NCBI RefSeq assembly: GCF_041346945.1
Contig: NZ_CP166850.1
Coordinates: 10,090,501-10,154,500, forward strand
Reading direction: 5' to 3'
Length of the DNA: 64,000 bases
Origin: Amycolatopsis sp. cg9
Lineage (GTDB): Bacteria; Actinomycetota; Actinomycetes; Mycobacteriales; Pseudonocardiaceae
Both the position numbers and the translations under genes were made by a program. Each line of letters opens with the position of its first letter. The stretch's first letter is position 1. Positions 44,966-55,064 of the stretch are shown here, one piece after another. The notes below the pieces were generated by a model, which worked only from the letters and a program-made list of their open reading frames with translations, was not told where the DNA came from and did not search any database.

Positions 44966-46114
44966 ATGGACGACTACGCCCCCCGGCCGGCCGACAAGTT
45001 CACCTTCGGCCTCTGGACCGTGGGCTGGCCCGCGAACGACCCGTTCGGGATCGCGACGCGGCCGCCGCTCGACCCGGTGGAGAGCGTCCACCGGCTGGCT
45101 GAGCTGGGCGCGTACGGCGTGACCTTCCACGACGACGACCTGCTGGCCACCGAGCCGGACCGTGACAAGGCGATCGAGGCGTTCAAGAAGGCGCTGGCCG
45201 AGACCGGCCTCCGCGTGCCGATGGCGACTACGAACCTGTTCACCCACCCGGTGTTCAAGGACGGCGGCCTGACCAGCAACGACCGCGACGTCCGCCGCTA
45301 TGCGCTGCGCAAGGTCCGCCGCAACATCGACCTGGCGGCCGAGCTCGGCGCGGAGACGTACGTGGTGTGGGGCGGCCGCGAGGGCGCGGAGTCCGACGGC
45401 GCGAAGGACGTCCGCGCGGCGCTGGCCCGCTACAAGGAGGGCCTCGACCTGCTGGCGGACTACGTCGTGGAGAAGGGCTACTCGCTGCGGTTCGCGCTGG
45501 AGCCGAAGCCGAACGAGCCCCGCGGCGACATCCTGCTCCCGACGATCGGGCACGCGCTGGGCTTCATCTCCCAGCTGGAGCGGTCCGAGATGTTCGGCCT
45601 CAACCCGGAGGTCGGGCACGAGCAGATGGCCGGCCTCAACTTCGTGCACGGCATCTCGCAGGCGCTGTGGCAGGGCAAGCTGTTCCACATCGACCTGAAC
45701 GGCCAGCACGGCCCGAAGTACGACCAGGACCTGATCTTCGGCCACGGCGACGTGAAGAGCGCGTTCTTCCTGGTGGACCTGCTGGAGAACGGCGGGTACG
45801 AAGGCCCGCGCCACTTCGACTACAAGCCGCTCCGCACGGAGGACCCGTCCGACGTCTGGGTCTCCGCGGCGGCGAACATGCGCACCTACCTGATCCTGAA
45901 GGAGAAGGCGGCCAAGTTCCGCTCGGACCCGGAGGTGGCGGAGGCCCTGGCGGCTTCGCGGGTGCCGGACCTTTCGACGCCGACGCTGGCCCCGGGCGAG
46001 ACGTTCGACGACGTGTTGAAGGACGACTTCGACCTCGAGGCGGCCGCCGCGCGCGGCTACCACTTCACGCGGCTGAACCAGCTGGCCCTCGAGCACCTGC
46101 TCGGCGTCCGCTGA
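44966..46114 (+). CDS. xylA: Xylose isomerase
   Basis: A 382-residue cytoplasmic TIM-barrel enzyme, normal for actinobacterial xylose isomerases, converting D-xylose to D-xylulose and also able to isomerise glucose. Visible landmarks are [17 protein letters not shown], the catalytic histidine in GVTFHDDDL near residue 54, [11 protein letters not shown] near 137, and the metal ligands in [10 protein letters not shown] near 181, NPEVGHEQ near 217 and HIDLNGQ near 245. Its ATG follows GAAGGGA. No xylB is in the window. A 20-bp hairpin terminates it against the convergent gene. Confidence 0.97.
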   Translation: MDDYAPRPADKFTFGLWTVGWPANDPFGIATRPPLDPVESVHRLAELGAYGVTFHDDDLLATEPDRDKAIEAFKKALAETGLRVPMATTNLFTHPVFKDGGLTSNDRDVRRYALRKVRRNIDLAAELGAETYVVWGGREGAESDGAKDVRAALARYKEGLDLLADYVVEKGYSLRFALEPKPNEPRGDILLPTIGHALGFISQLERSEMFGLNPEVGHEQMAGLNFVHGISQALWQGKLFHIDLNGQHGPKYDQDLIFGHGDVKSAFFLVDLLENGGYEGPRHFDYKPLRTEDPSDVWVSAAANMRTYLILKEKAAKFRSDPEVAEALAASRVPDLSTPTLAPGETFDDVLKDDFDLEAAAARGYHFTRLNQLALEHLLGVR

Positions 46115-46119
46115 CGTGC

Positions 46120-46168
46120 CACGAGGGGCACCTTCATGGCTCTTGTGTCCATGAAGGTGCCCCTCGTG
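46120..46168. terminator. 20-bp perfect hairpin between xylA and the ThuA-domain gene
   Basis: Bases 46120-46139 pair perfectly with 46149-46168 around a 9-nt loop. The convergent stops lie 5 bp away on either side, so it can terminate both transcripts. Confidence 0.9.
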
Positions 46169-46172
46169 ACTT

Positions 46173-49100
46173 CTACGACACCGTCAGGGTGTCGATGTCG
46201 AACAGGGAACCCGCGCCACCCCGGAAGGTCAGGTGGAGGGGGCCTGAGCCGGCCGTCATCGTCGTCGAGACCGTCTGGAACGTCTCCCAGCCGCCCGTGT
46301 TCGGCACCGCTACCGTGCCCAGCACGGGTCCGGTCGCCGAGCCGTCGCGGATCTCGATCGTGCCGCCCGCTCCCGCCGACGACACGACCGCGCTGAAGTG
46401 CGTGCGGCCGGTCGTGCTCACCGATGCGTAGCCGGCCCAATCGCCGTTCTCGATGTAGCCCAGGGTCTGACCACCGCTCGCCGGGGCGTGGGACGCGATC
46501 TGGACGCCCGACCCCGACGTGAACGATTCACCCTCCACTGTGGATGAAGACGTGCCGCACGAAGCCGGAGCCACACCGGCGGCGTACCGGACCGCGCCCA
46601 GGAGCGAGGTGCGGAACACCGGGTCCGAATAGGACTCGATCGTGTGGCCGAGGCCGGTGTAGAACGCCCGGCCGCTCCCCTGCGGGTGGCACCAGGTGAT
46701 CGGGTGATCCGCACCCATCTCGCCACCGGTGTAGCTCGACTCGTCCAGCGTCTGGAGCACGTGGACGCTGCCGCGCGGGTTCGTGCGGTAGTTGTACAGC
46801 TCGTCCGTGCGGGTCCACACCGCCGGCAGGTTCGCGGTGGCGGGGTGGGTACCGTCCTCCGTCACGAACCGGGCCTGCTGGATCGCCGGGTGGCTCTTGA
46901 ACCACGCCCCGACCAGCTGCCCGTACCACGGCCAGTCGTACTCCGTGTCGGCCGCCGCGTGGATGCCGAGGTAGCCGCCACCTCCCTCCACATAGGACTC
47001 GAACACCGTCTGCTGCGTCGCGTCCAGGACGTCGCCGGTGGTCGAAAGGAACACCACCGCCTCGTAGGAACCCAGCGAAGCGGCGGTGAACACCGACGCG
47101 TCCTCGGTCGCCGTCACGGTGAAGCCGTTCGCCTGACCCAGTTCACGGAGGGCTTGGCTGCCCGCCGGGATCGAGTCGTGGCGGAAGCCCGCCGTCTTGG
47201 AGAACACCAGTACGTCGTACGACGGATCCACCTGGGTCGGCATACCGCTCAGCGTAAAGGAATCGACGTCGAAGAGGGAACCGGAACCACCCCGGAACAC
47301 CAGGAACAGCGGGCCCGAGCCACTAGACACCGACGCCGTCACGTTCTGGAACGTCTCCCAGTCCCCGGTCGAGGGCACCGAAACCGTGCCCAGCAGCGTC
47401 CCGGTGGCCGAACCGGAGCGGATCTCGATCGTCCCGCCCGCGCCGGCCGACGAGATCCGCGCCGTGAAGGACCGCGCGCCCGCCGTGCTCACCGACGCGT
47501 ACCCGGCCCAGTCGCCGTTCTCGATGTAGCCCAGGGTGTTGCCGCCGCTCGCGCCGGCGTGCGGCGCGATCTGGACACCGGAACCGGAGGTGAACGACTC
47601 GCCCTCGATCGCCGAAGCCGCGGTGGTGAACGTGAACGCGTCCAGGTCGAACAGGTTGCCCTGCCCGGTCACGCCCTTGAACACGAGGTACAGCGTCGTC
47701 GGACCGGCCGGCCGGTTGGCCAGGTTCGCCGTGACGTCGGCGAACGTGTCCCAGTTCCCGGTGTTGGCGACGGCCGCCGAGCCGAGCAGGGTGCCGGTCG
47801 GCGAACCCGCGCGTACCTCCAGCGTCCCGCCCGGGCCGCCCGAAGACACCCGCGCGCTGATCGAAGTGGCGTTGCCCAGAGCGTACGGTGTGAACGAGAT
47901 CCAGTCGCCGTCGTCGGTGTACCCGACCGTCCGGCCGCCCTCCGCGGCGCCGTGGTCGGCGAGCTGGATCCCCGACTGCGCCGAGAAGTGCTCGCCCTGG
48001 CGGTGCCGCGGCTGCAGCTTACGGACGCTGTGCGACGTCAGCCCGCCCTTGTCGGTGTACTGCGCGTCGAAGACGCCGTAGATGTTCGCCGCGGCGTCGT
48101 GCTCCCCGTCGACCGGGACCGCGATCGAGCCGGAGCACCCGGTCGCTTGCGTGATCTGGTGCTCGTGGCTGTCGTGGCCGAGGAAGTACGTCACCTTGAC
48201 CTTCGAGCAGTCCAGCGGCCCGTCCTCCGGATCGCTGCCGGTCACCTGGAACGGCACGGTGTCACCGAAGGAGAACAGCTGCCCGTCCGCCGGCGTGCCC
48301 AAGGAGACCGTGGGCGCCGTGTTCCCGACCGTCACGACCAGGCTCGCCGTGCCGGTCAGCCCTTCCGGATCGGAGACCGTCAACGTCGGCGAGTACGTGC
48401 CGTTGGTCGTGTAGGTGTGCGCCGGGTTCGCCGACGTCGACGACGAGCCGTCGCCGAAGTCCCACCGGTAGCTCAGCGCCCCGCCTTCGGGATCGGTGCT
48501 CCCCGCGGACGAGAAGGTGACCGTCAAGGGATTCGGTCCGGACGTCTTGTCGGCCACGGCCTTCGCGACCGGGTTGCGGTTCGTGCCCGCGAGGTACTCG
48601 ATCCGGTACAGCGCCTGGTTGTCGCTGCCGGTGCCGTAGTCGAGGACGTAGAGAGCGCCGTCCGGGCCGAACGCCATGTCCATCACCTGCGTGCCGGTCC
48701 ACGGGAAGTCCTCGATCGGGCCGCGGGTCCCGTCGGCGTTGACGGTGACCGCCTTGATCCACTTGCGACCGTACTCCCCCGCGAAGTACCTGCCGTCCAG
48801 GGATTGCGGGAACTTGACCGTGGACGTCGAAGCGGCGTCGTACCGGTAGACCGGCCCGCCCATCGGCGACTCCGAGCCGCTGCCGAACTCCGGCGGCGAA
48901 CCCTCGTCACCCGCGTACTTGATCCACGCGGCCTTCGGCACCGGCAGCTTGGCGAGCCCGGTGTTGCGGAACGACGAGTTCGTCGGGCCGCCCGCGCAGT
49001 CGTACTTCGCGCCGGACGGGCCGCTCGGGAACGTGTAGTGGTTGTACGTCTCGGTCGTCGTGTTGGAGCCGGTGCAGTACGGCCAGCCGAAGTTGCCCGG

Positions 49101-50045
49101 CCCGGTGATCCGGTCGAACTCGACCTGCCCTTGCGGTCCGCGATCGGGGTTGGTGACGCCGGCGTCCGGGCCGTAGTCGCCGAGGTAGACGACGCCCGTC
49201 GGCTTGTCGACACTCATCCGGAACGGGTTGCGGAAGCCCATCGCGTAGATCTCCGGCCGCGTGTTCGCGGTTCCCGGCGCGAAGAGGTTGCCGGACGGCA
49301 CCGTGTACGTCCCGTCCGCCTGCGGGTGGATCCGCAGCAGCTTGCCGCGCAGGTCGTTCGTGTTGCCCGACGAGCGCTGCGCGTCGAACTGCGGGTTGCG
49401 CGTGGTCCGCTCGTCGATCGGCGAGTAGCTGTCGGACGAGAACGGGTTGGTGTCGTCGCCGGTGGTGAGGTAGAGGTTGCCGGCGGCGTCGAAGTCGATG
49501 TCCCCGCCGACGTGGCAGCACTGGCCGCGGTCGTTGGCCACCTTGAGGACGACCTTCTCGCTGGCCAGGTCGAGCGTGTTGTCGGTCTTCAGGACGAACC
49601 GGGACAGGTGCAGCTCGCCCTTGAACGGCGCGAAGTCCGCCTCGGTGCCGTCGGTCGGCGCGTCACCGTCCGGTGTGGACAGCCGCGGCGAGTAGTACAG
49701 CCAGACGTACCGGTTCGTCGCGAAACCGGGGTCGGCGGCGACGCCCTGGAGACCTTCCTCGTCGTGGGTGTAGACGTTCAGCTTGGCCGCGACGGACGTC
49801 GCACCGGCCGCGGTGGTGACGCGGACGGTGCCGTCGCGGGAGGTGTGCACGACCGACCGGTCGGGCAGGACCGCCAGGGACATCGCCTCGCCGCCCAGCT
49901 CGGCCGCGCCGGTGGCGAGGGCGACCTGCTGGTAGTCCGCGGGCGGGATGTCCGCGCGAGCCGGGGTGTCGACGGTGAGCAGGAGACCGGCACCCAACAA
50001 CGCGGTGCCGAACAGCCTCGCCCACTTCGGTGGGGACGGAGACAT
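46173..50045 (-). CDS. Secreted multidomain protein: PQQ-type sugar dehydrogenase, PKD, CBM6 and ThuA domains
   Basis: A 1,290-residue exported protein with a signal peptide (about 1-32). Residues about 40-500 form a soluble glucose/sorbosone-dehydrogenase beta-propeller (EEGLQGVAADPGF, CCHVGGDIDFD, MGFRNPFRMSVD). Next are a PKD domain (about 510-590, YRWDFGDGSS), an Ig-like region, and CBM6-type domains near 690-820 and 825-950. A ThuA/trehalose-utilisation domain (about 960-1165, YLGIHAAADTEYDWPWYG) and a third CBM6 (about 1170-1290) complete it. CBM6 copies two and three share GESFTSGSGVQIA. It probably binds and oxidises or processes polysaccharide-derived sugar outside the cell. Confidence 0.9.
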   Translation of the reverse strand: MSPSPPKWARLFGTALLGAGLLLTVDTPARADIPPADYQQVALATGAAELGGEAMSLAVLPDRSVVHTSRDGTVRVTTAAGATSVAAKLNVYTHDEEGLQGVAADPGFATNRYVWLYYSPRLSTPDGDAPTDGTEADFAPFKGELHLSRFVLKTDNTLDLASEKVVLKVANDRGQCCHVGGDIDFDAAGNLYLTTGDDTNPFSSDSYSPIDERTTRNPQFDAQRSSGNTNDLRGKLLRIHPQADGTYTVPSGNLFAPGTANTRPEIYAMGFRNPFRMSVDKPTGVVYLGDYGPDAGVTNPDRGPQGQVEFDRITGPGNFGWPYCTGSNTTTETYNHYTFPSGPSGAKYDCAGGPTNSSFRNTGLAKLPVPKAAWIKYAGDEGSPPEFGSGSESPMGGPVYRYDAASTSTVKFPQSLDGRYFAGEYGRKWIKAVTVNADGTRGPIEDFPWTGTQVMDMAFGPDGALYVLDYGTGSDNQALYRIEYLAGTNRNPVAKAVADKTSGPNPLTVTFSSAGSTDPEGGALSYRWDFGDGSSSTSANPAHTYTTNGTYSPTLTVSDPEGLTGTASLVVTVGNTAPTVSLGTPADGQLFSFGDTVPFQVTGSDPEDGPLDCSKVKVTYFLGHDSHEHQITQATGCSGSIAVPVDGEHDAAANIYGVFDAQYTDKGGLTSHSVRKLQPRHRQGEHFSAQSGIQLADHGAAEGGRTVGYTDDGDWISFTPYALGNATSISARVSSGGPGGTLEVRAGSPTGTLLGSAAVANTGNWDTFADVTANLANRPAGPTTLYLVFKGVTGQGNLFDLDAFTFTTAASAIEGESFTSGSGVQIAPHAGASGGNTLGYIENGDWAGYASVSTAGARSFTARISSAGAGGTIEIRSGSATGTLLGTVSVPSTGDWETFQNVTASVSSGSGPLFLVFRGGSGSLFDVDSFTLSGMPTQVDPSYDVLVFSKTAGFRHDSIPAGSQALRELGQANGFTVTATEDASVFTAASLGSYEAVVFLSTTGDVLDATQQTVFESYVEGGGGYLGIHAAADTEYDWPWYGQLVGAWFKSHPAIQQARFVTEDGTHPATANLPAVWTRTDELYNYRTNPRGSVHVLQTLDESSYTGGEMGADHPITWCHPQGSGRAFYTGLGHTIESYSDPVFRTSLLGAVRYAAGVAPASCGTSSSTVEGESFTSGSGVQIASHAPASGGQTLGYIENGDWAGYASVSTTGRTHFSAVVSSAGAGGTIEIRDGSATGPVLGTVAVPNTGGWETFQTVSTTMTAGSGPLHLTFRGGAGSLFDIDTLTVS

Positions 50046-50071
50046 GCCGGTTCCTTCCTGATTTTGAGCGT

Positions 50072-50096
50072 GCTTCGCCCCGGAGTGGCGCGAAGC
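50072..50096 (-). terminator. Weak hairpin upstream of the ThuA-domain gene
   Basis: GCTTCGC (50072-50078) pairs with GCGAAGC (50090-50096), 11-nt loop. It lies in the 103-bp gap after the isomerase gene and could end the upstream operon or form a leader structure. Confidence 0.35.
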
Positions 50097-50148
50097 CGGT
50101 TTCGATCACCTTCCGACGGGGCTGGCGGTCACCCGTTGAACAGAAGCG

Positions 50149-51150
50149 CTACTTCGAAGAGAAAGCGGCGTCGAAGGCCGCGGTGGGCGGGGCGAAGTTG
50201 AGCTTGCGGACGAACTCGAGCGCTTCGGGAGCGCCGATGAGCCGGTCCATGCCCGCGTCCTCCCACTCGATGGAGATCGGGCCGTCGTAGCCGATGGCGT
50301 TGAGCATGCGGAAGACGTCCTCCCAGGGGACGTCGCCGTGGCCGGTGGAGACGAAGTCCCAGCCGCGGCGGGGATCCGCCCACGGCAGGTGCGAACCCAG
50401 CCGCCCGTTGCGGCCGTTGAGCTGCTTGCGGGCCTCCTTGCAGTCGACGTGGTAGATGCGGTCCTTGAAGTCCCACAGGAACCCCGCCGGGTCGAGGTCC
50501 TGCCAGACGAAGTGCGACGGGTCGAAGTTGAGCCCGAACGCCGGGCGGTGCCCGATCGCCTCCAGGGTCCGGACGGTGCTCCAGTAGTCGTAGGCGATCT
50601 CGCTCGGGTGCACCTCGTGGGCGAAGCGGACGCCGACCTCGTCGAACACGTCCAGGATCGGGTTCCAGCGCGTGGCGAAGTCGGCGTACCCGCGGTCGAT
50701 CATCGACGGCGGCACCGGCGGGAACATCGCCACGGTGTGCCAGATCAACGAACCGGTGAAGCCGACCACAGTGGACACCCCGAGCTTCGCCGCGGCGCGG
50801 GCGGTGGCCTGCATTTCGGCCGCCGCCCGCTGCCGGACACCCTCGGGTTCGCCGTCGCCCCAGATGCGGGCGGGCAGGATGGCTTCGTGCCGCTCGTCGA
50901 TCGGGTGATCGCAGACGGCCTGGCCCACCAGGTGGTTCGAGATGGCCCACACCTTGAGGTCGTACTTGGCCAGCGTTTCGAGCTTCGCCGGTACGTAGGC
51001 GTCGTCGGCGAGTGCCTTGTCCACTTCGAAGTGGTCGCCCCAGCAGGCGATCTCGAGGCCTTCGTAGCCCCAGCCGCTCGCCAGCTCGCACACCTCCTCG
51101 AACGGCAGATCGGCCCACTGCCCGGTGAACAACGTCAGCGGTCGTGCCAT
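50149..51150 (-). CDS. Sugar phosphate isomerase/epimerase family protein
   Basis: A 333-residue TIM-barrel protein of the xylose-isomerase-like (AP endonuclease 2) superfamily. It starts [20 protein letters not shown]. Putative metal ligands lie in [16 protein letters not shown] near residue 188, [10 protein letters not shown] near 223, HVDCKEA near 250, and a final glutamate in [11 protein letters not shown] near 302. It probably isomerises or epimerises a sugar or inositol-type substrate. It is the last gene of the large minus-strand operon, 20 bp after the phosphodiesterase. It may serve a pathway distinct from the other isomerase-like members. Confidence 0.87.
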   Translation of the reverse strand: MARPLTLFTGQWADLPFEEVCELASGWGYEGLEIACWGDHFEVDKALADDAYVPAKLETLAKYDLKVWAISNHLVGQAVCDHPIDERHEAILPARIWGDGEPEGVRQRAAAEMQATARAAAKLGVSTVVGFTGSLIWHTVAMFPPVPPSMIDRGYADFATRWNPILDVFDEVGVRFAHEVHPSEIAYDYWSTVRTLEAIGHRPAFGLNFDPSHFVWQDLDPAGFLWDFKDRIYHVDCKEARKQLNGRNGRLGSHLPWADPRRGWDFVSTGHGDVPWEDVFRMLNAIGYDGPISIEWEDAGMDRLIGAPEALEFVRKLNFAPPTAAFDAAFSSK

Positions 51151-51170
51151 GTCTGACCTCCTGGTGGGTC

Positions 51171-52538
51171 CTACTCGGTCCGGATAGCCGTCAGCAACAG
51201 GTCCTTGACTTCGGTGGCGTGGATCTTTTCGCGCGCGAGCGACGGATCCGAGCACAGCAGCACGGGGCCGTCTTCGGGGGCGTCCGGCAGCCGCCCGTGG
51301 CTGCCGCGCACCGGCGCCGGGTCGAGCGGGACGACCTGCATCGAGTACCGCAGGCCGAGCTTCTTGCGGGCCAGCGCGGACGCCGCCTTCAGCTTCACCG
51401 CCGGGTCGTTCGGGTCGAAGAACAGCTCGGCCGGGTCGTAGCCGGGCTTGCGGTGGATCTCGACGGTCTTCGCGAAGTCCGGCGCGCGGTCGTCGCTCAG
51501 CCAGTAGTAGTACGTGAACCAGGCGTCCGGCTCGGCGATCGCGACGAGCTCACCGGCCCGTTCGTGGTTGATGCCGACGGATGCCTGCCCCTCGCGATCC
51601 AGCACGACGTCCACACCGGACAGTCCGGCCACGATGTCCCGCACGCGCGGGACGTCGGCGGGGTCGGCGACGTAGACGTGCGCGACCTGGTGGTCGGCCA
51701 CCGCGAACGCCCGCGACGTCCACGGGTCCAGGTACTCCATCCCGGCCTGGACGTACACGTTGAGCAGGCCCTCTCGGCGCAACGCCCGGTTGATGTCGAC
51801 CGGCCGGCTCGCGTTGGTGATGCCGTACTCCGAGAGCGCGACGACGGTGTGCCCGCCCGCGGCCGCCTGGTCCAGCAGCGGCTTCACCGCGGCGTCGATC
51901 TCCCGCGCGGCCGCCGCGGCCTGCGGGGCGTCCGGGCCGAAGCGCTGCAGGTCGTAGTCCAGGTGCGGGAGGTACACCAGCGTCGTGTCCGGCTTGTCCT
52001 CCGCCATGATCTTCTGCGCCGCCGCGATGATCCACTTCGACGACGTGATCGCGGCCGTCGGGCCCCAGTAGGTGAACAGCGGGAACTCGCCGAGCGCGCC
52101 GACCAGGCGGTCGTGCAGCTGCGGCGGGTGGGTGTAGGCGTCCGGGGACTTCTTGCCGTCGGCGTGGTAGATCGGCCGCGGGGTCACCGTCAGGTCGACG
52201 TCCATGCCCATCGCGTACCACCAGCACACGTTCGCGACGCGATGCCCGTTCTGCGCGCGCCGGGCCGCGTCCCAGAACTTGTCGCCCTGGACGAGCTTGT
52301 TGTGCTGGCGCCAGAGGAAGATCTCGCCGAGGTCGCGGAAGTACCAGCCGTTGCCCACGATCCCGTGCTCGGCCGGCTGCAGGCCGGTGAGGAACGTCGA
52401 CTGCACCGAGCACGTCACGGCGGGGAAGACGGTGTCCAGCTGCGCGGTGAAGCCGGGCTCGGCCATCTTGCGCAGGTTGGGCATGTGCGGCAGCAGCCGC
52501 GGGGTCAGCCCGACCACATCGAGCACGAGCAAACTCAT
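51171..52538 (-). CDS. Alkaline phosphatase superfamily protein, nucleotide pyrophosphatase/phosphodiesterase type
   Basis: A 455-residue metal-dependent phosphohydrolase. The metal Asp is in [14 protein letters not shown] near residue 8, and the nucleophile Thr/Ser loop is [17 protein letters not shown] near 45. Further metal sites are [10 protein letters not shown] near 190 and [16 protein letters not shown] near 235, then DHQVAHVYV near 275. It should hydrolyse a phosphodiester or pyrophosphate bond, perhaps in a phosphorylated polyprenyl or inositol product of this operon. Its ATG overlaps the eboE stop (ATGA). No signal peptide is seen, so it is cytoplasmic as written. Confidence 0.87.
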   Translation of the reverse strand: MSLLVLDVVGLTPRLLPHMPNLRKMAEPGFTAQLDTVFPAVTCSVQSTFLTGLQPAEHGIVGNGWYFRDLGEIFLWRQHNKLVQGDKFWDAARRAQNGHRVANVCWWYAMGMDVDLTVTPRPIYHADGKKSPDAYTHPPQLHDRLVGALGEFPLFTYWGPTAAITSSKWIIAAAQKIMAEDKPDTTLVYLPHLDYDLQRFGPDAPQAAAAAREIDAAVKPLLDQAAAGGHTVVALSEYGITNASRPVDINRALRREGLLNVYVQAGMEYLDPWTSRAFAVADHQVAHVYVADPADVPRVRDIVAGLSGVDVVLDREGQASVGINHERAGELVAIAEPDAWFTYYYWLSDDRAPDFAKTVEIHRKPGYDPAELFFDPNDPAVKLKAASALARKKLGLRYSMQVVPLDPAPVRGSHGRLPDAPEDGPVLLCSDPSLAREKIHATEVKDLLLTAIRTE

Positions 52539-53662
52539 TCCGAAACCTCTTCCAAGCCTAGTTCGATCAAGGAACGCCGGGTCCAGTCCAGCTCGGCCGC
52601 GATGCCCGCGACCAGCCCGGCGTCGTCGGCGGGTGCGTCCGGGAGCACCTGCCAGGTGTAGGTCTCGACCTCGACGTGGTCGGTGCGCGCGGTGGCGCTG
52701 CCGAACAGCTCGGCCAGCGTCCCGGCCAGCACCGGCCGGGTCGACGTCAGCGGCGGTGCCGGGTCGGCGTGCAGCGGCACGTGGAAGTGCACGCGCCACG
52801 GAGCCTCGCCCGGGAGCCCGCCGGCCAGCGCGAGATCGAGGTCGTCGGCGCCCGGCGGGGCGCCTTCGTTGCTCTGGTGCAGGAACCGGGGTTCCACGAA
52901 GGACTCCAGCGCCCGGCGGGTCGCGGGGTCGTTCGGCGAGGCCGCTTCCAGCGCGGCCGACGCCTGCAGCTTGACGACGGCCAGCCCGGCGGCGTCGAGC
53001 CGGGCCAGCGCGGCCGCCGGCTCCTCGAAGCCCACCGCGAGGTGGCACGTGTCGAGGCAGACGCCGAGCCGCTCGGTGTCCACATCGGACAGCAGGGCCG
53101 CGGCCTGCGCGGTCGTCTCGATGACGCACCCCGGCTCGGGTTCGAACGCCACCCGCACCGGACGCGCCAGCTCCGCCAGTCCCTTGGCCAGCAGCTCGAG
53201 CTGACCGCGGTCGTCCCGCCATTCCGTGCGCCAGCCGAGCGGCAACGTCGAGACGCTGCCCCGGGCCGCGTCGTCCGGCAGCAGCTCGGTGAGCAGTCGC
53301 GCGAGGTCCAGGGTGTACTGCGTGCGTTCCGGCGTCGACCAGTCCGGCCGGTACACCTTGTGCTTGACGACCGGGTCGTGGAACCCCTGGTACGGGAACC
53401 CGTTGAAGGTGACGACCTCCAGCCCGCGGGCGGCCAGCTCACCACGCAGCCGGGCGACCGCCGCCGGGTTCGCGACCAGCTCCGAAGCCACCGGGCGCGC
53501 CAGCCACAGGCCGAGCCCGAGCCGGTCGACGCCGAGGCGGTCGCGAACGGGCTCGCCGAAGCGGGCCAGCTGGGTGAGCACGCCGTCGAGGTCCTCGGCC
53601 TGGTGCACGTTGGTGCAGTAGGCGAGGTGGACGAGCGTGCCGTCGCGGTGCCGGAACCTCAC
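52535..53662 (-). CDS. eboE: Metabolite traffic protein EboE-like (TIM-barrel)
   Basis: A 375-residue protein starting at GTG 53662. The N-terminal signature GTLVHLAYCTNVHQAEDL is characteristic of EboE. TIM-barrel metal-type residues occur in VTFNGFPYQGFHD near 115, RVAFEPEPGCVIE near 178, LGVCLDTCHLAVGF near 208 and WRVHFHVPLHAD near 308. Ebo proteins are implicated in moving isoprenoid-linked or aromatic metabolites to the cell envelope in other bacteria. Their exact chemistry is uncertain. It overlaps the TatD-like gene by 4 nt upstream (GTGA) and the phosphodiesterase gene downstream. Confidence 0.87.
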   Translation of the reverse strand: MRFRHRDGTLVHLAYCTNVHQAEDLDGVLTQLARFGEPVRDRLGVDRLGLGLWLARPVASELVANPAAVARLRGELAARGLEVVTFNGFPYQGFHDPVVKHKVYRPDWSTPERTQYTLDLARLLTELLPDDAARGSVSTLPLGWRTEWRDDRGQLELLAKGLAELARPVRVAFEPEPGCVIETTAQAAALLSDVDTERLGVCLDTCHLAVGFEEPAAALARLDAAGLAVVKLQASAALEAASPNDPATRRALESFVEPRFLHQSNEGAPPGADDLDLALAGGLPGEAPWRVHFHVPLHADPAPPLTSTRPVLAGTLAELFGSATARTDHVEVETYTWQVLPDAPADDAGLVAGIAAELDWTRRSLIELGLEEVSE

Positions 53663-54510
53663 TTGCGCGCCCCCCGCAGGATCGAGTTGCCCGCGAATTC
53701 GGCGTCCGGCGCTTCGCTCTCCAGCGAAAGGCGGCCGCTCTGACCGTAGAACTCGACCGGGTTCCGCCACAGGACGCGGTCGACGTCGTCCTCGGTGAAC
53801 CCGGCGGCCAGCATCGCGTCGCCGGTCTTTCGGGTCTTGAGCGGATCGCTCTTGCCCCAGTCGGCCGCGGAGTTCACGAGCACCTTTTCGGTCCCGTATT
53901 CGCGAAGGATCGCGACCATCCGCTCTTCGTCCATCTTGGTGTCCGGGTAGATCGAGAACCCCATCCAGGAACCGGATTCCTTGACCTGCCGGACGGTCAC
54001 CTCGTTGAGGTGGTCGAGCACCACCCGCTCGGGCGCGATGCCGGACTCACGGACGACCGCGATGCTGCGCTCGGTACCGGCGGCCTTGTCCCGGTGCGGG
54101 GTGTGCACCATCGCCGGGAGGTCGTGGTCGACCGCCAGCGCGAGCTGCGCCGCGAACGCCTTGTCCTCCTCGGCGGTCATCGAGTCGTAGCCGATCTCGC
54201 CGACCGCGACCACGCCGTCCTTCTCCAGGTAGCGCGGCAGCAGGTCGAGCACCGGGGCGCAGCGCGGGTCGTTGGCCTCCTTGGGGTTCAGCGCGATCGT
54301 GCAGTGGTGCGCGATGCCGTACTGGCTCGCGCGGAACGGCTCCCAGCCGACGAGGGCGTCGAAGTAGTCGGTGAAGCTGCCGACGTTCGTGCGGGGCTGG
54401 CCCAGCCAGAACGCCGGCTCGACGAGCGCGCGGACGCCGGCCGCGTGCATGGCCGCGTAGTCGTCGGTGGTCCGGGAGCTCATGTGGATGTGCGGGTCGA
54501 AGATGCGCAT
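53659..54510 (-). CDS. TatD-family metal-dependent hydrolase, EboB-like
   Basis: A 283-residue cytoplasmic TIM-barrel hydrolase. The HxH metal pair is in MRIFDPHIHMSSRTTDDY. GEIGYDSMTAEED lies near residue 110, MVHTPHRDKAAG near 140, and VLVNSAADWGKSDP near 233. These are TatD-like hydrolase positions. In ebo clusters the matching gene is usually called eboB. Its ATG shares a TGATG junction with eboA and its stop overlaps eboE. It may act on a phosphoester or amide in the pathway. DNA repair activity as in TatD is less likely in this setting. Confidence 0.87.
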   Translation of the reverse strand: MRIFDPHIHMSSRTTDDYAAMHAAGVRALVEPAFWLGQPRTNVGSFTDYFDALVGWEPFRASQYGIAHHCTIALNPKEANDPRCAPVLDLLPRYLEKDGVVAVGEIGYDSMTAEEDKAFAAQLALAVDHDLPAMVHTPHRDKAAGTERSIAVVRESGIAPERVVLDHLNEVTVRQVKESGSWMGFSIYPDTKMDEERMVAILREYGTEKVLVNSAADWGKSDPLKTRKTGDAMLAAGFTEDDVDRVLWRNPVEFYGQSGRLSLESEAPDAEFAGNSILRGARK

Positions 54511-55064
54511 CAGGCGTCCTGTTCGGTCAGCAGCGGGAGGAGGTCGGCGGGGACGTCGCGGCCCGCGGCGGTGCGCTCGGCGGCGAAGGACCGCATCATG
54601 CGCAGCAGCTCCGCGTCGGTCCGGCGGTCGAGCCCGGCGATGTCGGCGAGCGGAATGCCCATGAACACGCACTTGAGGACGCCGTGGCGGTAGGCGGCGT
54701 CGTCGAGGTGCGTGGCGGCGTACTCCCCCATCGCGGCGGTCACCAGGCGGGTGTCGTTGGTGCGCAGGGCGTCCGCGACCAGTTCGACCCCGGCGTCCCC
54801 GGCGTCCCCGGTGTCCACGACGGACAGTCCACGCAGGACGGCCCGCTTCTCGGCGGCGTCGCCGTAGCGGTAGAGGTCCGGCAGCTCCGCCGCGGCCCCG
54901 GGCGCCGCCTTCAGCAGCTCCACGCGGGCCACGTCGTCGACCGTCCACCCGGGAGTCTCCGACGGGCCGCGGCCGACCCGGCGGCCGACGCCCGGGAACA
55001 CCGTTCGCAAGACCGTCGCGTCCGCGGCGACGTCGAGCAGTGCCTTTTCCAGCCAGGCGTTCAC
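54510..55064 (-). CDS. eboA: EboA domain-containing protein
   Basis: A 184-residue mostly helical protein starting at GTG 55064. It has the EboA pattern: MNAWLEKALLDVAADATVLR at the start, GWTVDDVARVELLKAA near 40, KCVFMGIPLADIAGLDRR near 133, and LLRMMRSFAAERTAAGR near the end. The family occurs in ebo clusters but has no proven activity. It overlaps the isomerase gene by 4 nt and touches the TatD-like gene. This gene was decisive in recognising the operon as ebo-like. Confidence 0.87.
   Translation of the reverse strand: MNAWLEKALLDVAADATVLRTVFPGVGRRVGRGPSETPGWTVDDVARVELLKAAPGAAAELPDLYRYGDAAEKRAVLRGLSVVDTGDAGDAGVELVADALRTNDTRLVTAAMGEYAATHLDDAAYRHGVLKCVFMGIPLADIAGLDRRTDAELLRMMRSFAAERTAAGRDVPADLLPLLTEQDA

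Noticed and set aside
46644-50201. A 1,185-residue open frame antisense to the ThuA-domain protein
   Set aside because: Arg/Val/Asp-rich shadow of a clear multidomain secreted protein.
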